DNA from: an uncultured Polaribacter sp.
GTDB taxonomy: Bacteria > Bacteroidota > Bacteroidia > Flavobacteriales > Flavobacteriaceae
Assembly (NCBI RefSeq): GCF_947500975.1
Contig: NZ_CANMUE010000003.1
Coordinates: forward strand, 1 to 64,000
Length of the DNA: 64,000 nucleotides
Direction: 5' to 3'
This document shows positions 62,590 through 64,000 of the stretch, piece by piece. Within the stretch, counting starts at the first letter, position 1. Each line of letters starts with the position of its first letter. The translations under genes were made by a program, and so were the position numbers. The notes below the pieces were generated by a model, which saw only the letters and a list, made by a program, of their open reading frames with translations, was not told the DNA's origin and did no database searches.

Positions 62590-63369
62590 ATGAAAAATAA
62601 TAAGTATAAAATACTAGTACTTTCTGATTTAACAAAAGCTGCAAAATCTACTTTAAAAAATAGTGTTGGTTTGGCAAAAATGATTGATGGACAAGTTGAT
62701 TTTTTCTATGTTAAAAAACCTACAGAAATTGTTGAAAAAGAAAATCAACTATCAGCAATAAGAACTATTAACGAAAAATATAATAAAACGGGTAAAGAAA
62801 TAGAAAACTTAATTAAGCCTATTTCACAAGGAGCAAATATTACTATAAATTACAAATATTCTTTTGGTAATATTAAAAGTGAAATAGATAATTATATTTT
62901 AAAAAACAATCCAGACATAATAGTTCTTGGCAAAAGAAAACCAAAACTAGTTAATTTTTTAGGTGATAATATTACTCAACATATTTTAAATAATCACAAA
63001 GCAATTGTAATGATTGCTGATGATAAAAATGGGCTAGATTCAAATAAAGAACTATCATTAGGTTTTTTAAACGAAATAAATTCTCAAAAAAAAATACAAG
63101 AAGATTTAATCAACCATACAAACAAACCATTGACTTGTTTTAAAGTTACTAATAAATCTGAAACTTTAGAGGAAACAAAAATATCAAACCCAAAAAAACC
63201 AATAGAATATGTGTTTGATAATGATGGTAATACTCTAAATAAAATTTCTAAATATCTTGTAAAAAGCAATGTAAATTTATTGTTTGTAGATAGAGAGAAA
63301 AACAATCAGAATTCAAAAACACAAAATATTATAAACAATGTAAATTGTTCATTAATTTTATCAAACTAA
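62590..63369 (+). CDS. Universal stress protein (UspA) family protein
   Basis: About 259 aa starting MKNNKYKILVLSDLTKAAKS; the longer frame from 62524 begins inside sulP and is not used. Two Usp-like halves can be seen: KILVLSDLTKAAKSTLKNSVGLAKM in the first, ending in the typical DIIVLGKRKPKLVNFLGDNI. The second half is degenerate (NVNLLFVDREKNNQNS). The first half lacks a clear GxxGxxxx-G-(S/T) ATP loop. It lies between SulP and carbonic anhydrase genes and may regulate them. Confidence 0.85.
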   Translation: MKNNKYKILVLSDLTKAAKSTLKNSVGLAKMIDGQVDFFYVKKPTEIVEKENQLSAIRTINEKYNKTGKEIENLIKPISQGANITINYKYSFGNIKSEIDNYILKNNPDIIVLGKRKPKLVNFLGDNITQHILNNHKAIVMIADDKNGLDSNKELSLGFLNEINSQKKIQEDLINHTNKPLTCFKVTNKSETLEETKISNPKKPIEYVFDNDGNTLNKISKYLVKSNVNLLFVDREKNNQNSKTQNIINNVNCSLILSN

Positions 63370-63374
63370 AAATT

Positions 63375-64000
63375 ATGAAAGCACATACTAAAGAAACACA
63401 AGCGTCTATTTCTCCAGAAAAAGCTATAACACTTTTAAAAGAAGGTAACAGTCGTTTTGTATCAAATAAAGAAGTAAATAGAAATTTATTAAATCAAGTT
63501 AAAGACACAAGTAAAGGTCAATTTCCATTTGCAACAATATTAAGTTGTATAGATTCTAGAGTATCATCTGAACTTATTTTCGACCAAGGAATTGGAGACA
63601 TTTTTAGCGCAAGAGTTGCAGGAAATTTTGTAAATGAAGATATTTTAGGAAGTATGGAGTTTGCCTGTAAATTAGCAGGAACCAAAGTTGTAGTAGTTTT
63701 AGGACACACTGCTTGTGGTGCTGTAAAAGGCGCTTGTGATGATGCAAAACTTGGAAACTTAACTGCATTAATTAGTAAAATTAAACCTGCAGTTGCAGCT
63801 GTTAAAGAACCAGCAGATGAAAATTTAAGAAATTCTGGAAACATCGATTTTGTAAATGAAGTAGCAGAAAAGAATGTACACATAACAATTGAAAATATTA
63901 GAGCTCAAAGCCCTGTTTTAAAAGAAATGGAAGATAATGGTGAAATTAAAATTGTAGGAGCTATGTATGATATTAAAGATGGAGCAGTAAAATTTTACTA
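63375..64000 (+). CDS. Beta-class carbonic anhydrase, cut at the right edge
   Basis: ATG at 63375 begins a frame open to the last base: 208 full codons plus two bases (TA). Zinc ligands and the Asp-Arg dyad are C58, D60, R62 in SCIDSRV, and H111 and C114 in LGHTACGAVKG. The end IVGAMYDIKDGAVKFY is the normal C-terminus of this class, so at most one or a few codons are missing; the next codon is probably a stop. It equilibrates CO2 and bicarbonate; five bases after the UspA gene, in one transcript with SulP. Confidence 0.93.
   Translation, partial: MKAHTKETQASISPEKAITLLKEGNSRFVSNKEVNRNLLNQVKDTSKGQFPFATILSCIDSRVSSELIFDQGIGDIFSARVAGNFVNEDILGSMEFACKLAGTKVVVVLGHTACGAVKGACDDAKLGNLTALISKIKPAVAAVKEPADENLRNSGNIDFVNEVAEKNVHITIENIRAQSPVLKEMEDNGEIKIVGAMYDIKDGAVKFY

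Overview
The window is a chromosomal segment of a low-GC (roughly 30 percent) Bacteroidota, most likely a marine Flavobacteriaceae close to Polaribacter or Tenacibaculum. The evidence is the family-restricted proteins (DUF6341, DUF6427, flavobacterial Bat operon, TonB receptors with a carboxypeptidase-regulatory-like N-terminal domain, DUF11 surface protein), weak Shine-Dalgarno sites, and promoters of the Bacteroidota type (TTG about 19-23 nt before TAnnTTTG). I see no phage, insertion sequence, CRISPR array or rRNA; there is one tRNA (Leu, CAA).

Layout. 1-4.2 kb: two secreted or surface proteins on the minus strand, the first running off the left edge. 4.2-6.6 kb: TerB/DnaJ protein, bacilliredoxin, small membrane protein and HD phosphohydrolase. 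6.6-9.5 kb: an AraC-type regulator with a 61-aa partner, divergent from a tandem pair of duplicated secreted proteins that share a near-identical promoter block; this is the most unusual locus here. 9.5-20 kb: enoyl-CoA hydratase, orphan NtrY-like kinase, MATE transporter, a universal stress protein remnant, AddB-like nuclease, nitrilase-family amidase, a structured RNA candidate (flavo-1-like), then acyl-ACP desaturase, PlsC and a small membrane protein. 20-31 kb: TonB receptor, pgi, M23 lipoprotein, DUF3108 protein, then aromatic amino acid catabolism (tryptophan 2,3-dioxygenase, HPPD, homogentisate dioxygenase) interrupted by a four-helix-bundle cassette.

31-45 kb: Fe-S cluster maturation (Nfu, Mrp), an alkyltransferase-like protein, trmB, DUF6341/DUF6427 with overlapping divergent promoters, upp, then a plus-strand run of EamA transporter, yicC, gmk, nadD, M23 protein, GH3-type adenylase, a 27-aa membrane micropeptide and a QueD-like enzyme; then pth, rplY and prs on the minus strand and tRNA-Leu. 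45-52 kb: HupE-like protein, dCMP deaminase, S41 protease, LpxH, GNAT enzyme, second TonB receptor. 52-60.5 kb: a complete MoxR-DUF58-Bat operon. 60.6-64 kb: small exported protein, SulP transporter, UspA protein and beta-carbonic anhydrase (reaching the right edge), which looks like a bicarbonate uptake unit.

Most of the window is housekeeping with conserved flavobacterial synteny. The points that merit follow-up are the AraC/tandem-paralogue locus, the RNA candidate at 17.8 kb, two very small genes (47 aa at 27.8 kb, 27 aa at 41.3 kb), the stress-protein pseudogene, and several start codons that must be moved because a promoter -7 box lies inside the longest reading frame. All family names come from reading the sequence and from memory; no database search was run.
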